53,012 nucleotides of DNA from Glaciecola sp. UBA983 (GCA_002292215.1 DBBN01000064.1:45269-98280); one strand, 5' to 3'. Shown: positions 42,055 to 50,010, counted from the stretch's first letter. Made by a program: numbers and translations. Notes: generated by a model from the sequence alone, not told the origin.

Positions 42055-43050
42055 TTAGACTCCATCATTGACTGAAAAGCTGCCATCTTGATTTTCTATA
42101 ACTTTTCCAGCAACGATTAAGGCTTTGCGACCTTCTCTGTACTGCTTTGCTTTAGACTCTGCGCTAATTGCATCAGTACAAGCATCCAAATAAGCTTGTT
42201 GCCACAATTTCTTATCTGAATTAAAGCAAGAGTAAGCTAACTCATCTTTATTTTGTTTGTTCACTTTGATGCTAATTGGCTTAGTTGAATCAACAATACA
42301 AGCACCTGTGATTGGTTTATCCTTGCTTGTAAGAATGCCTAAATCTACAGCTTTAATCTCAAAGTATTTAGTTGGTATGGCATCGTCAGCATCCTTCATT
42401 TTGTCACAAGAGAATGAGCAACTCTTATTTTCACCATCGACGAAAAAACTAAAGTCGATATTGGCTTTCAGTGCAGATGCCCCTCTAGCTGTTTGATTAC
42501 CCCCTTTACCTGTATGGTGAACTAAGACGATAGTACATCCATACTTGAGGCGAATATCTTCCAGTTTATTAATGAACCTAGCCATATCATCATTGCTGTT
42601 CTCTTCACTGTCCATTAGATGGCGAGATAAAGTATCAATGAAGATCAACTTAGGTGGTGTATCTAGTTCAGAAATGGCTTGTTCTACTTGTTTATAACCA
42701 TTTTCTGTATCGAGGCCAATAGCTCTACTAGAGATATGGAGATTATCCTGAACGATAGATAGATCATGCTCTTTCTCTATAGCTCTAAGGCGACGAGAAA
42801 GACCGCTAAGGCCTTCTCCAGCCATAATCAATACGTTTCCTTGCTTAGATTCCTTATTGAACCAATCACGACCGTTGGCGATCATGGCTGCTATGCTTAG
42901 TATTACATGTGACTTACCTGAACCAGAAGGACCATATATCATGCCAACGGAATTACTGGGTATAATATCTTCTATAATCCAATCTATTTCTAATGGTTGC
43001 TTGTAAAGCTCGTCTAACGTTATAAAATTATAAGCAGTCGAATTTGTCAT
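42055..43050 (-). CDS. RepA-like AAA ATPase (AAA_25 type)
   Basis: A 331-residue P-loop ATPase of the RecA/DnaB-like RepA group found in satellites and plasmids. Seen: Walker A GPSGSGKSH (about residues 39-47), Walker B PKLIFIDTLSRHL (about 133-145), then VLVHHTGKGGNQTARGASALKANIDF (split, about 175-200), typical of AAA_25 helicases that load on element replication origins. The ATG overlaps the alpA stop (TAATG), so both are translated together. No separate primase gene is visible, so it may only assist replication or serve another role. Confidence 0.85.
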   Translation of the reverse strand: MTNSTAYNFITLDELYKQPLEIDWIIEDIIPSNSVGMIYGPSGSGKSHVILSIAAMIANGRDWFNKESKQGNVLIMAGEGLSGLSRRLRAIEKEHDLSIVQDNLHISSRAIGLDTENGYKQVEQAISELDTPPKLIFIDTLSRHLMDSEENSNDDMARFINKLEDIRLKYGCTIVLVHHTGKGGNQTARGASALKANIDFSFFVDGENKSCSFSCDKMKDADDAIPTKYFEIKAVDLGILTSKDKPITGACIVDSTKPISIKVNKQNKDELAYSCFNSDKKLWQQAYLDACTDAISAESKAKQYREGRKALIVAGKVIENQDGSFSVNDGV

Positions 43051-43247
43051 TACACTGCCTCCTCATTACGTAAAACAATACGAGCATCAATCCAATCTAG
43101 TACTTCAGATTCAACCCAAGCACTTGAGCGCTCAGATAGCTTGATTGGTTTAGGGAAGTTATTTTGCTGCGCTAATGCATAAACATGTGAGCGAGATAAA
43201 CAAGTCAGAGAAATGACCGTTTGTAATTTGATTAGTTTGTTGTTCAT
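43050..43247 (-). CDS. AlpA-like excisionase/regulator
   Basis: A 65-residue MerR/AlpA-type helix-turn-helix protein with SLTCLSRSHVYALAQQNNFP and KPIKLSERSSAWVESEVLDW, the standard AlpA/phage regulatory protein pattern. AlpA proteins turn on integrase or act as excision factors. Its ribosome site (AAAAAGGTG) is contained in a hairpin arm upstream. It is coupled to the ATPase gene. Confidence 0.92.
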   Translation of the reverse strand: MNNKLIKLQTVISLTCLSRSHVYALAQQNNFPKPIKLSERSSAWVESEVLDWIDARIVLRNEEAV

Positions 43248-43250
43248 TGG

Positions 43251-43295
43251 AATACACCTTTTTGTGTTTCGCCGTACATTCGGCTTAGGTGTATT
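43251..43295 (-). promoter_or_regulatory. Hairpin overlapping the alpA ribosome-binding site
   Basis: AATACACCT (43251-43259) pairs with AGGTGTATT (43287-43295), with an inner GCCG/CGGC stem. In the leftward mRNA the AAGGTG ribosome site of alpA lies in the arm next to the start codon, so folding would hide it. Confidence 0.6.
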
Positions 43296-43329
43296 TCAAA
43301 CTTTTTAAGGCTTTACTCCCTCACAGGTA

Positions 43330-43356
43330 GGGGAAGGCAATTCCCCAGGTGGGGAA
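43330..43356. promoter_or_regulatory. GGGGAA palindrome upstream of alpA
   Basis: TTCCCC-AGGT-GGGGAA (43341-43356) is a perfect inverted repeat, with an additional GGGGAA at 43330-43335 so that CAGGTAGGGGAA and CAGGTGGGGAA form imperfect direct repeats. Plausible operator for AlpA or binding site for the ATPase near a replication origin; function is inference. Confidence 0.5.
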
Positions 43357-43364
43357 ATCTGTTG

Positions 43365-44087
43365 TTAATTCTTTTGTGTTTCTAGGTAATCACTAGCCTG
43401 TTTTAATAGTCGTTCGTCTACCTTACTGAGTCCGTAATTATTGACATCTAGTTCAACTGCTAGCCCCAACAATAGCTCTTTTATCTGACTCTTATTGGGA
43501 GCGTCTCCAGAAGCATATTTGGGACTTTTAGATAAATGATGCATTAGAAGACCAACAACCTTTAACGCAGTCGATGAAGGGTCTTTAGAGGCATTTTTTG
43601 ATGGTAACCCTTTAACTGATAGACATTTTTCTAATTCTAATTCACAGATTTGTATTTGCTCTAATTTGATAATGTCGTATTCAGGCAAATCTTCTTCCCA
43701 ATCATGCACCTCACGTTCTGTTTTCCAAAAATCAACGTCATCAATTTCAGGAGCCAGCTCTCGATAAAGTTCGACCTCATTAAATTGACTAGAAACTAGC
43801 AGCTCTTTAATAGCACGCTCATTTAAACTTAATGGCTGGGCTATTTGCACATCCACATATTCAATTTGGTCTAATAGAGGCTTATATTGATGAATAAAGT
43901 CACCTACAGAAGCATGATGAAGGATTCCATCTATACAAGGAACTAATGCTTCACGCTTATCCTTTGAAGACATATGATACAAACCTAGTTGTTTATCTAA
44001 AGCTTTAAACAACAACTCATTGCAAGATAAGTTAGCTTTTTCAGACGCCTCATCGAAGCTGATTAAGTTTTTCACTTTGTCATCCAT
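43365..44087 (-). CDS. Unknown protein of integrative elements
   Basis: A 240-residue acidic, soluble protein that I cannot assign to a known family. The N-terminus (FDEASEKANLSCNELLFKAL) may be a small helix-turn-helix, and the C-terminus has a KVVGLLMHHLSKSPKYASGD segment with KSQIKELLLGLAVEL. No signal or membrane segment. I use ATG 44085-44087; a TTG five codons earlier is possible. It is the first gene of the leftward element operon and likely acts in element maintenance. Confidence 0.65.
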   Translation of the reverse strand: MDDKVKNLISFDEASEKANLSCNELLFKALDKQLGLYHMSSKDKREALVPCIDGILHHASVGDFIHQYKPLLDQIEYVDVQIAQPLSLNERAIKELLVSSQFNEVELYRELAPEIDDVDFWKTEREVHDWEEDLPEYDIIKLEQIQICELELEKCLSVKGLPSKNASKDPSSTALKVVGLLMHHLSKSPKYASGDAPNKSQIKELLLGLAVELDVNNYGLSKVDERLLKQASDYLETQKN

Positions 44088-44203
44088 CAGTAATAATCGC
44101 AAAATTTTTAATATGTTAAGCTAATGATATGCACAATCCAAGCTCAAATCAGCTAAACAATAAGAGTGCTAATAAGGTTAACATTCAACCATAACAATTA
44201 AAT

Positions 44204-44226
44204 TTGGTGGTACAAGTAGTGGTACA
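44204..44226. promoter_or_regulatory. Candidate arm-type integrase sites, right end
   Basis: TTGGTGGTACA-like sequence ending at 44214 and TAGTGGTACA (44217-44226) repeat the left-end sites. They lie about 50-75 bases inside attR. Confidence 0.65.
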
Positions 44227-44277
44227 TTACTTCAGCATAAAGATAAACTTTATTAAAATCAATAACTAGAACTTCTA

Positions 44278-44301
44278 TTCAACTCCCGCCAGCTCCACCA
44301 A
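44278..44301 (+). repeat. attR: duplicate of the tmRNA 3' end
   Basis: Exact 24-base copy of 38641-38664. It is not a functional RNA, because the upstream tmRNA domain is absent. Confidence 0.95.
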
Positions 44302-44308
44302 ATACTAG

Positions 44309-44341
44309 AACCCTAACTTAGCAATAAGTTAGGGTTTTTTA
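44309..44341. terminator. Terminator beyond attR, probably the original ssrA terminator
   Basis: AACCCTAACTTA-GCAA-TAAGTTAGGGTT forms a perfect 12-bp stem followed by T residues. It would have followed ssrA before insertion and now also serves the convergent membrane-protein gene. Confidence 0.88.
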
Positions 44342-44346
44342 TTGGC

Positions 44347-45357
44347 CTAAATTGGTGCATATATTCCTGGAACATATTGCTGAATACGCAATGGTAGTCG
44401 ACTCACTAAGCTCTGCCTAAGCGGCTGCCAAAAAGCAGACAATAACAATAATGCTGCGCCCATAAACACACCTGTTATGGCGAAGCTATAACCTACTCCA
44501 CCGTAATTTTCGATAATCGACGAAATCGCATAAATCACATATATCAAGGACGACACCATAAACGCGCGTCGGTCGATCACTATCGATATGCCACTCATGA
44601 TTACGTATAAGCACATCACCAATGCTAGGCCCAGCAGACTTTCAGTCCCCTCTAGAATGCCTAAACTTGAAAATACTGGATGAATAATTAATGGCGCAGA
44701 TAATAAATGTAACCAAAAAGCGACATCTGAATGATGCGATGTTCTCTTGATGTCAGTCGAATCCCAATACATAGCGAAGGTAAAAGCAACTAACCCACAC
44801 ATAAATAAAACCAACATTAACCACATGTTTGCAAGCGGAAAGATACTAAGCAAGACAGAGACAATCAATCCAATTAATGCGCCTGTAGCGACAGCAATTG
44901 TGATCGGCACTTTAAAACGCCACCAATGCGCACCTGCTGCAAAGAACGATGCACCAGCAGCAATAGCCGTAATAATGGCATCTTCGGAAGGAAAGAGTTC
45001 ATGGATAAAACAAAAGAAACCGCCGATAAAGGTTATTAGCAATACTATGGCGGGTAATGCCATTTTACGTTGCTTAACAAATACCTCCGACAAGCCCCAG
45101 GCAATCATAGTAAACACAAGAAAGCCAACACTTGTACTTTGAGACATAAATTCAACGACCCAAAGCGCTGAAAATAATAATAGTAAGCAAGCAATAACGA
45201 CAAAAATATCATTAAAACCACCAATTAATTTAAAATTTTCTTCATCAACAGCTGGAGAGTTGCGTTCTGTGGATAATAAATGACGAAACTGCTCAACGGA
45301 TGAATCAGTAAATATGCCTTTTTCAACGGCTAAGTTGAGATCTTCTTCAGAATACAT
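44347..45357 (-). CDS. Multi-pass inner-membrane protein of unknown function
   Basis: A 336-residue protein with a short cytosolic N-terminus (about 45 residues, YSEEDLNLAVEKGIFTDSSVEQF) and about nine or ten hydrophobic segments from residue 47 onward. The N-terminal pattern faintly recalls DUF2157 membrane proteins, but I do not assign it. It is the chromosomal gene next to the old ssrA downstream region and is divergent from the GTPase gene. Confidence 0.7.
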   Translation of the reverse strand: MYSEEDLNLAVEKGIFTDSSVEQFRHLLSTERNSPAVDEENFKLIGGFNDIFVVIACLLLLFSALWVVEFMSQSTSVGFLVFTMIAWGLSEVFVKQRKMALPAIVLLITFIGGFFCFIHELFPSEDAIITAIAAGASFFAAGAHWWRFKVPITIAVATGALIGLIVSVLLSIFPLANMWLMLVLFMCGLVAFTFAMYWDSTDIKRTSHHSDVAFWLHLLSAPLIIHPVFSSLGILEGTESLLGLALVMCLYVIMSGISIVIDRRAFMVSSLIYVIYAISSIIENYGGVGYSFAITGVFMGAALLLLSAFWQPLRQSLVSRLPLRIQQYVPGIYAPI

Positions 45358-45478
45358 AAATAACTTTTATAGGATAAATAAAAACACAAATATAACAGAT
45401 TTCAGGCAGTTACACTAAAGCTTTAGTCTGCAAAATACAGTACAATAGGCACTTAGAAAATTTTACAGGACAGATATA

Positions 45479-46489
45479 GTGGCAGTTCATTGGTTCCCAG
45501 GACACATGCACAAGACTCTTAAAGAAATTAAAGAGAATTTACATAGTGTTGATATTTTGATTGAAGTACTCGATGCACGTATCCCCTTCTCCAGTGAAAA
45601 CCCTGAAATCGCCAAGATCCGTGGTGATAAGCCATGTATTAAGATCCTCAACAAAGCGGATTTAGCGGATCCCGAAATCACAGCACGCTGGCAAGCACAA
45701 TTAGAGTCTGAACGTGGCATTAAAACTATCACGACAACCACCGATAACATTGCTAAAAGCAAACAAATCATCGATCTAATCCGTAAAACATGTCCGCAAA
45801 AAGATGCCTCTATTAAGAATATCACTGCAATGATAATTGGTATTCCCAATGTCGGTAAATCAACGCTTATCAATATTTTAGCTGAGCGCGTCATCGCAAA
45901 AACCGGTAATGAACCTGCGGTGACCAAAAACCTACAACGAATTAATCTCGGCTCGGGTATCGTTTTATACGACACACCTGGAGTCTTATGGCCAAAACTA
46001 GAAAACCCCAATACAGGTTATCGACTCGCTGCATCGGGCGCTGTAAAAGACACCGCGATGGAGTATGATGATGTTGGTTTTTATGCCGCTGATTATTTAA
46101 TTAAAGCCTATCCAGAACTGCTCAAAGCGCGCTATAAATTAGATGAGATCCCCGACACCGAAATTGAATTTTTAGAAATGGCAGCAAAAAAACGCGGAGC
46201 AATAATGTCAGGTGGACGCGTCAACATGCACAAAATTTGTGAGTTAATGGTCATTGAATTACTTTCCGGTCAAATTGGTCGCATCACCCTAGAAACGCCA
46301 GAAATGTTGGTCATTGAAAAACAAGAAATGATCGATGCCGCTGCTAAAAAAATTGCTGACAAAGCCAAACGCAAGCAAAGCTTTAAAGACGGCTCATTAA
46401 CCCCTGGTAAAAAAGACCGCAAAGAAAAGCGGGAAATTAAACGCCAAGAACAAAGTGAAAGAATGCGCGGTCAACGCTCTGGGAAGTAG
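45479..46489 (+). CDS. ylqF: RbgA/YlqF-like circularly permuted GTPase
   Basis: Ribosome-assembly GTPase family. The 336-residue protein has the permuted motif order: G4 NKADL near residue 58 comes before G1 GIPNVGKST near 122, then DTPGVLWPK (G3) near 162. The N-terminal MAVHWFPGHMHKTLKEI is a hallmark of YlqF/RbgA, which helps mature the 50S subunit in Bacillus. A lysine-rich tail follows residue 285. The start is GTG 45479 with an AGGA ribosome site. Confidence 0.9.
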   Translation: MAVHWFPGHMHKTLKEIKENLHSVDILIEVLDARIPFSSENPEIAKIRGDKPCIKILNKADLADPEITARWQAQLESERGIKTITTTTDNIAKSKQIIDLIRKTCPQKDASIKNITAMIIGIPNVGKSTLINILAERVIAKTGNEPAVTKNLQRINLGSGIVLYDTPGVLWPKLENPNTGYRLAASGAVKDTAMEYDDVGFYAADYLIKAYPELLKARYKLDEIPDTEIEFLEMAAKKRGAIMSGGRVNMHKICELMVIELLSGQIGRITLETPEMLVIEKQEMIDAAAKKIADKAKRKQSFKDGSLTPGKKDRKEKREIKRQEQSERMRGQRSGK

Positions 46490-46920
46490 TTTAGCTACGA
46501 GCAGTGAATGATTATCGTGCGAATGGTGATGAGATTCTGCATATAGACATGCTGCCTCCGCACGAACCCCAATTTTTTTTCGTCTAACAATCTTGTTTCA
46601 TCACATAAATACAATATGTAACTAATTGTAATATATTGCTTTTATTCTTATTTTTACATATTTTCAAATAACAAGCTAATTATGGTTATCCAATTTCCGT
46701 TAAATTGGTTGACAATATTTTCCCAAATTGGTTAGTATACGGATATTAAGGAATCGTTGTAGATCATGTTGGTTCATTTTTGTTATTGATTGATTTGCAT
46801 TATTAAATTGATCTACAAAGATTAGGTGCAGCTGGTTGCTTATGTTGAACGACACTCTGAGCCCAACGTGAACCACTCTCACACTCAGATAGACATATAA
46901 TAAAATTTTAGGAGTTAGAT
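46490..46920. other. 431-base intergenic region with terminator-like hairpin and long leader
   Basis: Contains CGTGCG/CGCACG arms (46516-46521 and 46559-46564) before an eight-T run, a tentative terminator for the GTPase gene; an AT-rich stretch; the operator/promoter cluster at 46682-46740; and a leader of about 175 bases with a perfect 10-bp inverted repeat TTGTAGATCA/TGATCTACAA (46757-46766 and 46809-46818). No gene is credible here. Confidence 0.6.
46682..46740 (+). promoter_or_regulatory. Promoter and repeated operator of the DehR-like gene
   Basis: Three related sites: inverted ATGGTTATCCAATTT (46682-46696), AAATTGGTTGACAAT (46702-46716) and AAATTGGTTAGTATA (46725-46739). A -35 TTGACA (46709-46714) and a -10 TAGTAT (46733-46738) 18 bases later are embedded in them. 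The pattern resembles operators of GntR-family sugar-acid regulators (UxuR/ExuR-like AAATTGGTATACCAATTT). The same site recurs before the cupin gene. Confidence 0.65.
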
Positions 46921-47799
46921 ATGACCAAACCTACAATAGGTTTCATCGGCCTTGGCCTTATGGGCAGTAACATGGTTGAGAATTTACAAAAGAAAGGCTT
47001 TGAACCAATCGTTATGGATCTTAACAAAGACGCAGTTGCTGCGGTTGTTGCCCGTGGCGCAACTGAAGCGACTTCAGTTAAAGAACTCGCTGCAGCCAGT
47101 GATATCATCATGCTTTGTTTAACAACGTCTAAAGTTGTTGAAGCATTAGTATATGGTGAAGACGGTATCTTAGCCGGTATTAAAGAAGGCGCAGTATTAA
47201 TCGACTTCGGTACTTCTATCCCAGCTTCTACTCGCAAAATTGGCGCTGATTTAGCCGCAAAAGGCGCTGGCATGATTGACGCACCATTAGGTCGTACTCC
47301 TGCACACGCTAAAGATGGCTTGTTAAACATCATGGCTTCAGGCGATGCTGAAACATTTGCCAAAGTTAAACCTATCCTAGAAATGCAAGGCGAAAACGTA
47401 TTCAACCTTGGCGCGTTAGGTTCAGGTCATACAACTAAACTTATCAATAACTTCATGGGCATGACAACTGTTGCAGCAATGTCACAAGCATTTGCAGTAG
47501 CTGAATTAGCCGGTGTTGATCGTCAGCAATTGTTTGACATCATGTCAACAGGTCCTTCTAATTCACCATTCATGCAGTTTTGTAAAAACTACGCAGTTGA
47601 CGGTGTGAGTGACTTAGGTTTCTCAATTGGTAACGCAAACAAAGATCTTGGTTACTTCCTACAAATGGTTGAAGATTTAGGGACTCGAGCACAAATTGCA
47701 GAAGGTACTTCAGCTAATTTACAAGCAGCATTTGACGCTGGTATGGCCAACGGTAACGTGCCTGAAATCTATGATTATTTCCTAAAATTAACTAAGTAA
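46921..47799 (+). CDS. Beta-hydroxyacid dehydrogenase, probable DEH reductase (DehR-like)
   Basis: A 292-residue NAD(P)-dependent dehydrogenase of the 3-hydroxyisobutyrate/tartronate-semialdehyde reductase family: Rossmann motif GFIGLGLMGSNMVENL (residues 7-22), substrate-site DAPLGRTPAHAKDG (120-133) and catalytic Lys173 in GSGHTTKLINNF. In alginate-using Vibrio the enzyme reducing 4-deoxy-L-erythro-5-hexoseulose uronate to 2-keto-3-deoxygluconate is of this family, and the KdgF-like cupin that follows under an identical operator supports that role. Alternatives are 2-hydroxy-3-oxopropionate reductase or 3-hydroxyisobutyrate dehydrogenase. Confidence 0.8.
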   Translation: MTKPTIGFIGLGLMGSNMVENLQKKGFEPIVMDLNKDAVAAVVARGATEATSVKELAAASDIIMLCLTTSKVVEALVYGEDGILAGIKEGAVLIDFGTSIPASTRKIGADLAAKGAGMIDAPLGRTPAHAKDGLLNIMASGDAETFAKVKPILEMQGENVFNLGALGSGHTTKLINNFMGMTTVAAMSQAFAVAELAGVDRQQLFDIMSTGPSNSPFMQFCKNYAVDGVSDLGFSIGNANKDLGYFLQMVEDLGTRAQIAEGTSANLQAAFDAGMANGNVPEIYDYFLKLTK

Positions 47800-47820
47800 T
47801 ACAATAGATTATCTTCTGTT

Positions 47821-47846
47821 AAGCCTCTTTATTAGAGGCTTTTTTA
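47821..47846 (+). terminator. Terminator after the DehR-like gene
   Basis: AAGCCTCT-TTATT-AGAGGCTT followed by a T-run. Confidence 0.9.
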
Positions 47847-47955
47847 TACTTATTTTCTGCCATATTTTGTCTTTGACATCAGTTTCAATTACTATCGACA
47901 GCAACATGTATATTGGTCAAAAATACAACTGGATTTTTTGCATTTTTGGTCATTC

Positions 47956-47991
47956 AAATTGGTTGACAAACATAAAAAGCAACGCTAGATT
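47956..47991 (+). promoter_or_regulatory. Promoter and operator of the KdgF-like gene
   Basis: AAATTGGTTGACAAA (47956-47970) repeats the operator upstream of the DehR-like gene. It contains a perfect -35 TTGACA (47963-47968) with a 17-base spacer to TAGATT (47986-47991), so a bound regulator would cover the -35. Confidence 0.7.
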
Positions 47992-48082
47992 TTAACCATA
48001 CCATTTATAAATACACATTTTATTTATGTTTTCGTCCCCTAACGATGGGTATCGATTACGTCACAATTAAGAGGAATTAATA

Positions 48083-48439
48083 ATGAGTCAAAGTGAACAT
48101 TTTTCATTTGGAAACGAAACTGAGATTGAAGATATTGGCGGTGGTTTAAAGCGTCAAATGTTAGGTTACAACCATGAATTAATGGCTGTTAAAATTTGGT
48201 TTGATAAGGGTGCTGAGGGTTATGTTCATGCGCATCGTCACTCTCAAGTATCTCATGTTGTTGAAGGTGAGTTTCACGTCAACGTCGATGGCGTCATTAA
48301 AGTGTTAAAAGCAGGAGATAGCTTTTTCGTTCCTCCTTTTGCTGATCATGGTGCAGTATGCCCTACTGGTGGTATTTTAATTGATGTGTTTAGCCCTCCA
48401 CGTGAAGATTTCGTTGAAGGTTTAGACGCACCAGTATAA
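48083..48439 (+). CDS. kdgF: KdgF-like cupin
   Basis: A 118-residue single-domain cupin with metal-ligand pattern VHAHRHSQ (His49, His51, Gln55) and FADHG (His89), and the C-terminal DVFSPPREDF typical of KdgF. KdgF proteins convert unsaturated uronates from pectin or alginate to linear keto forms, just before the DehR-type reduction. It shares the AAATTGGTTGAC operator with the upstream reductase gene but has its own promoter after a terminator. Lyase and kdgK genes are not in this window. Confidence 0.82.
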   Translation: MSQSEHFSFGNETEIEDIGGGLKRQMLGYNHELMAVKIWFDKGAEGYVHAHRHSQVSHVVEGEFHVNVDGVIKVLKAGDSFFVPPFADHGAVCPTGGILIDVFSPPREDFVEGLDAPV

Positions 48440-48565
48440 ACATCGATGTCAGTGACAGCTAATTATTTGATCAAAATCAATACTGATTAAAATCCAATGA
48501 CTACACTATTTATTGTTTTACGTTTGATATTAAACTCATAGTTAATAACACAATAGGTTAAGCCA

Positions 48566-49033
48566 ATGGATACGTTAATTAAGATAGTAAATATAGCTGT
48601 GCTGACTAGTGCTCTTACCCTATCGGGATGCGCTACCCACAATGGTCCTAATGAACAATCAGGTATGATTGTGGGTAGCGTGTTGGGTGGCCTTTTAGGG
48701 CATAAACTCGCTAGCGGTAATGGCCGAACTGCTGCAACCATATTCGGTAGTATGATCGGCGCATCAATTGGTGGTTCAGTCGGTAAATCGATGGATGACA
48801 CAGATCGTCTCAAAGTAGCTCATTCCTTAGAAAATATCCGTACGGGTGTGCCTAGTAGTTGGAAGAACCCAGATTCACAACGTCGGTATACGGTGATCCC
48901 AACCAAAACAACTGAAACCGCACAAGGTCCATGCCGCGAATATTCTCTTGAAGCAGTCATTGGTGGCAAAACTGAACAAATATACGGTGAAGCTTGCAGG
49001 CAAGCAGATGGCAGTTGGAAGATCATTAAATAA
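48566..49033 (+). CDS. Glycine-zipper outer-membrane lipoprotein
   Basis: A 155-residue lipoprotein with a signal peptide and lipobox LSGC (Cys22). Residues about 33-78 form a glycine-zipper segment (GSVLGGLLGHKLASG, SMIGASIGGSVGKSMDD), as in 17-kDa surface antigen and RT0821/Lpp0805 family proteins, followed by a domain with YTVIPTKTTETAQGPCREY and a final GSWKIIK. Probably outer-membrane located; function unknown. It stands alone. Confidence 0.88.
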   Translation: MDTLIKIVNIAVLTSALTLSGCATHNGPNEQSGMIVGSVLGGLLGHKLASGNGRTAATIFGSMIGASIGGSVGKSMDDTDRLKVAHSLENIRTGVPSSWKNPDSQRRYTVIPTKTTETAQGPCREYSLEAVIGGKTEQIYGEACRQADGSWKIIK

Positions 49034-49164
49034 TAATAGTGATAGATTCGGATACAACCTTCAATCTTGCTGTCCGTTTTTATCATTTATTTTTACTTCC
49101 TCTCTATTGTGTTCCTAAAATTTGCATCCATAATGATTATGCATTTTTACATTAAGGAATATTT

Positions 49165-49959
49165 ATGCACACGCATCATTCAATTGCGTTATGCCAGCTA
49201 GGTCGCGAATTAGCCCTAGCGTCATTAAAACCATTATTACTCAACGATTTTTCCGCTCAGCAATATCGAGATGCATATCAGATCCAGATCGATGAGGGCG
49301 AAATTTGGCTATTTGATTATGGGATCATTGTTAGTTGGAATGTATCTCAAGCTGACCGTGAGTCATTTATTGATTCCATTGCCGCATATATTGTTGAACC
49401 TGCACAAAAAATCGCACTGGAACATTACAAATATACACTTAATGTCGATGCGCCTTTGAGCATTAAACATGATGTGATTAGTTTGCCTAATAATGACCCG
49501 CTAACACGACTTGCATTAAGTCATGCTTTTGCCCAGTCTTACAAATTATCATTTTTTGAAGATCAAGCGCAACGGGTCATCCAAGAAAATACCGATTTGT
49601 CCAAAACATTGGCTCACACAGGTGAGATCCCGTTAAATCGCAAAGAGTTAGCGAAACTCCGTGGTCGGTTATTTGCTACCAGTAGCGATATCATATTACA
49701 CTTTAATCTATTGGATACGCCTGAGTTTTTTTGGGACTATCCTGAATACGAACCGATATACCAAGTAGGGTCGAAATATTTAGAATTAGCCCCTCGATTA
49801 GGTATATTGAATCATAAGCTAGAAACGATACAAACGTTGTTGGATATGCTTTCTCAGGAACAAAATCATAAACATTCTGCATTTTTAGAATGGATCATTA
49901 TCGTGCTTATAGCCGTCGATATTTTGATTTATTTTTTCCCAAAAGAACTCATCTTCTAA
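49165..49959 (+). CDS. DUF155 (RMD1/YagE-like) membrane-anchored protein
   Basis: A 264-residue protein of the DUF155 family, related to yeast RMD1 and human RMND1 of mitochondrial translation. Seen: WLFDYGIIVSWNVSQADR near residues 48-65, a SHAFAQSYKLSFFEDQ segment near 119-134, then GRLFATSSDIILHFNLLDTPEFFWDYPEYEPIY (split, about 171-205) and a single C-terminal membrane helix (about 243-258). The bacterial role is unknown. A hairpin terminator follows. Confidence 0.85.
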   Translation: MHTHHSIALCQLGRELALASLKPLLLNDFSAQQYRDAYQIQIDEGEIWLFDYGIIVSWNVSQADRESFIDSIAAYIVEPAQKIALEHYKYTLNVDAPLSIKHDVISLPNNDPLTRLALSHAFAQSYKLSFFEDQAQRVIQENTDLSKTLAHTGEIPLNRKELAKLRGRLFATSSDIILHFNLLDTPEFFWDYPEYEPIYQVGSKYLELAPRLGILNHKLETIQTLLDMLSQEQNHKHSAFLEWIIIVLIAVDILIYFFPKELIF

Positions 49960-49976
49960 CCCAATAATCGGCAAAC

Positions 49977-50010
49977 TATGGGTGTATCCAAATACCTTGG
50001 CACACCCATA
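49977..50010 (+). terminator. Hairpin after the DUF155 gene
   Basis: TATGGGTGT and ACACCCATA form a perfect 9-bp stem with a 16-base loop. No strong T-run follows, so termination strength is uncertain. Confidence 0.6.

Larger units (their letters stand above)
38641..44301. mobile_element. 5.64-kb integrative element in ssrA
   Basis: Bounded by 24-bp direct repeats, with an integrase just inside the left end, repeated TAGTGGTACA-type sites near both ends, an AlpA-like regulator, a RepA-like ATPase, an unknown protein, and an lrp/lysE cargo pair. No capsid, tail, conjugation or toxin genes are seen. Its size and gene set resemble phage satellites or small integrative elements that need help for transfer; autonomy is inference. 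Confidence 0.9.

Noticed and set aside
44278..44300. Second tRNA-like gene
   Set aside because: Only the 3' arm is present; it is the attR copy of the tmRNA end.
46700..46882. 60-codon leftward frame in the DehR leader
   Set aside because: It overlaps the predicted promoter and leader, with no ribosome site or recognisable protein features.
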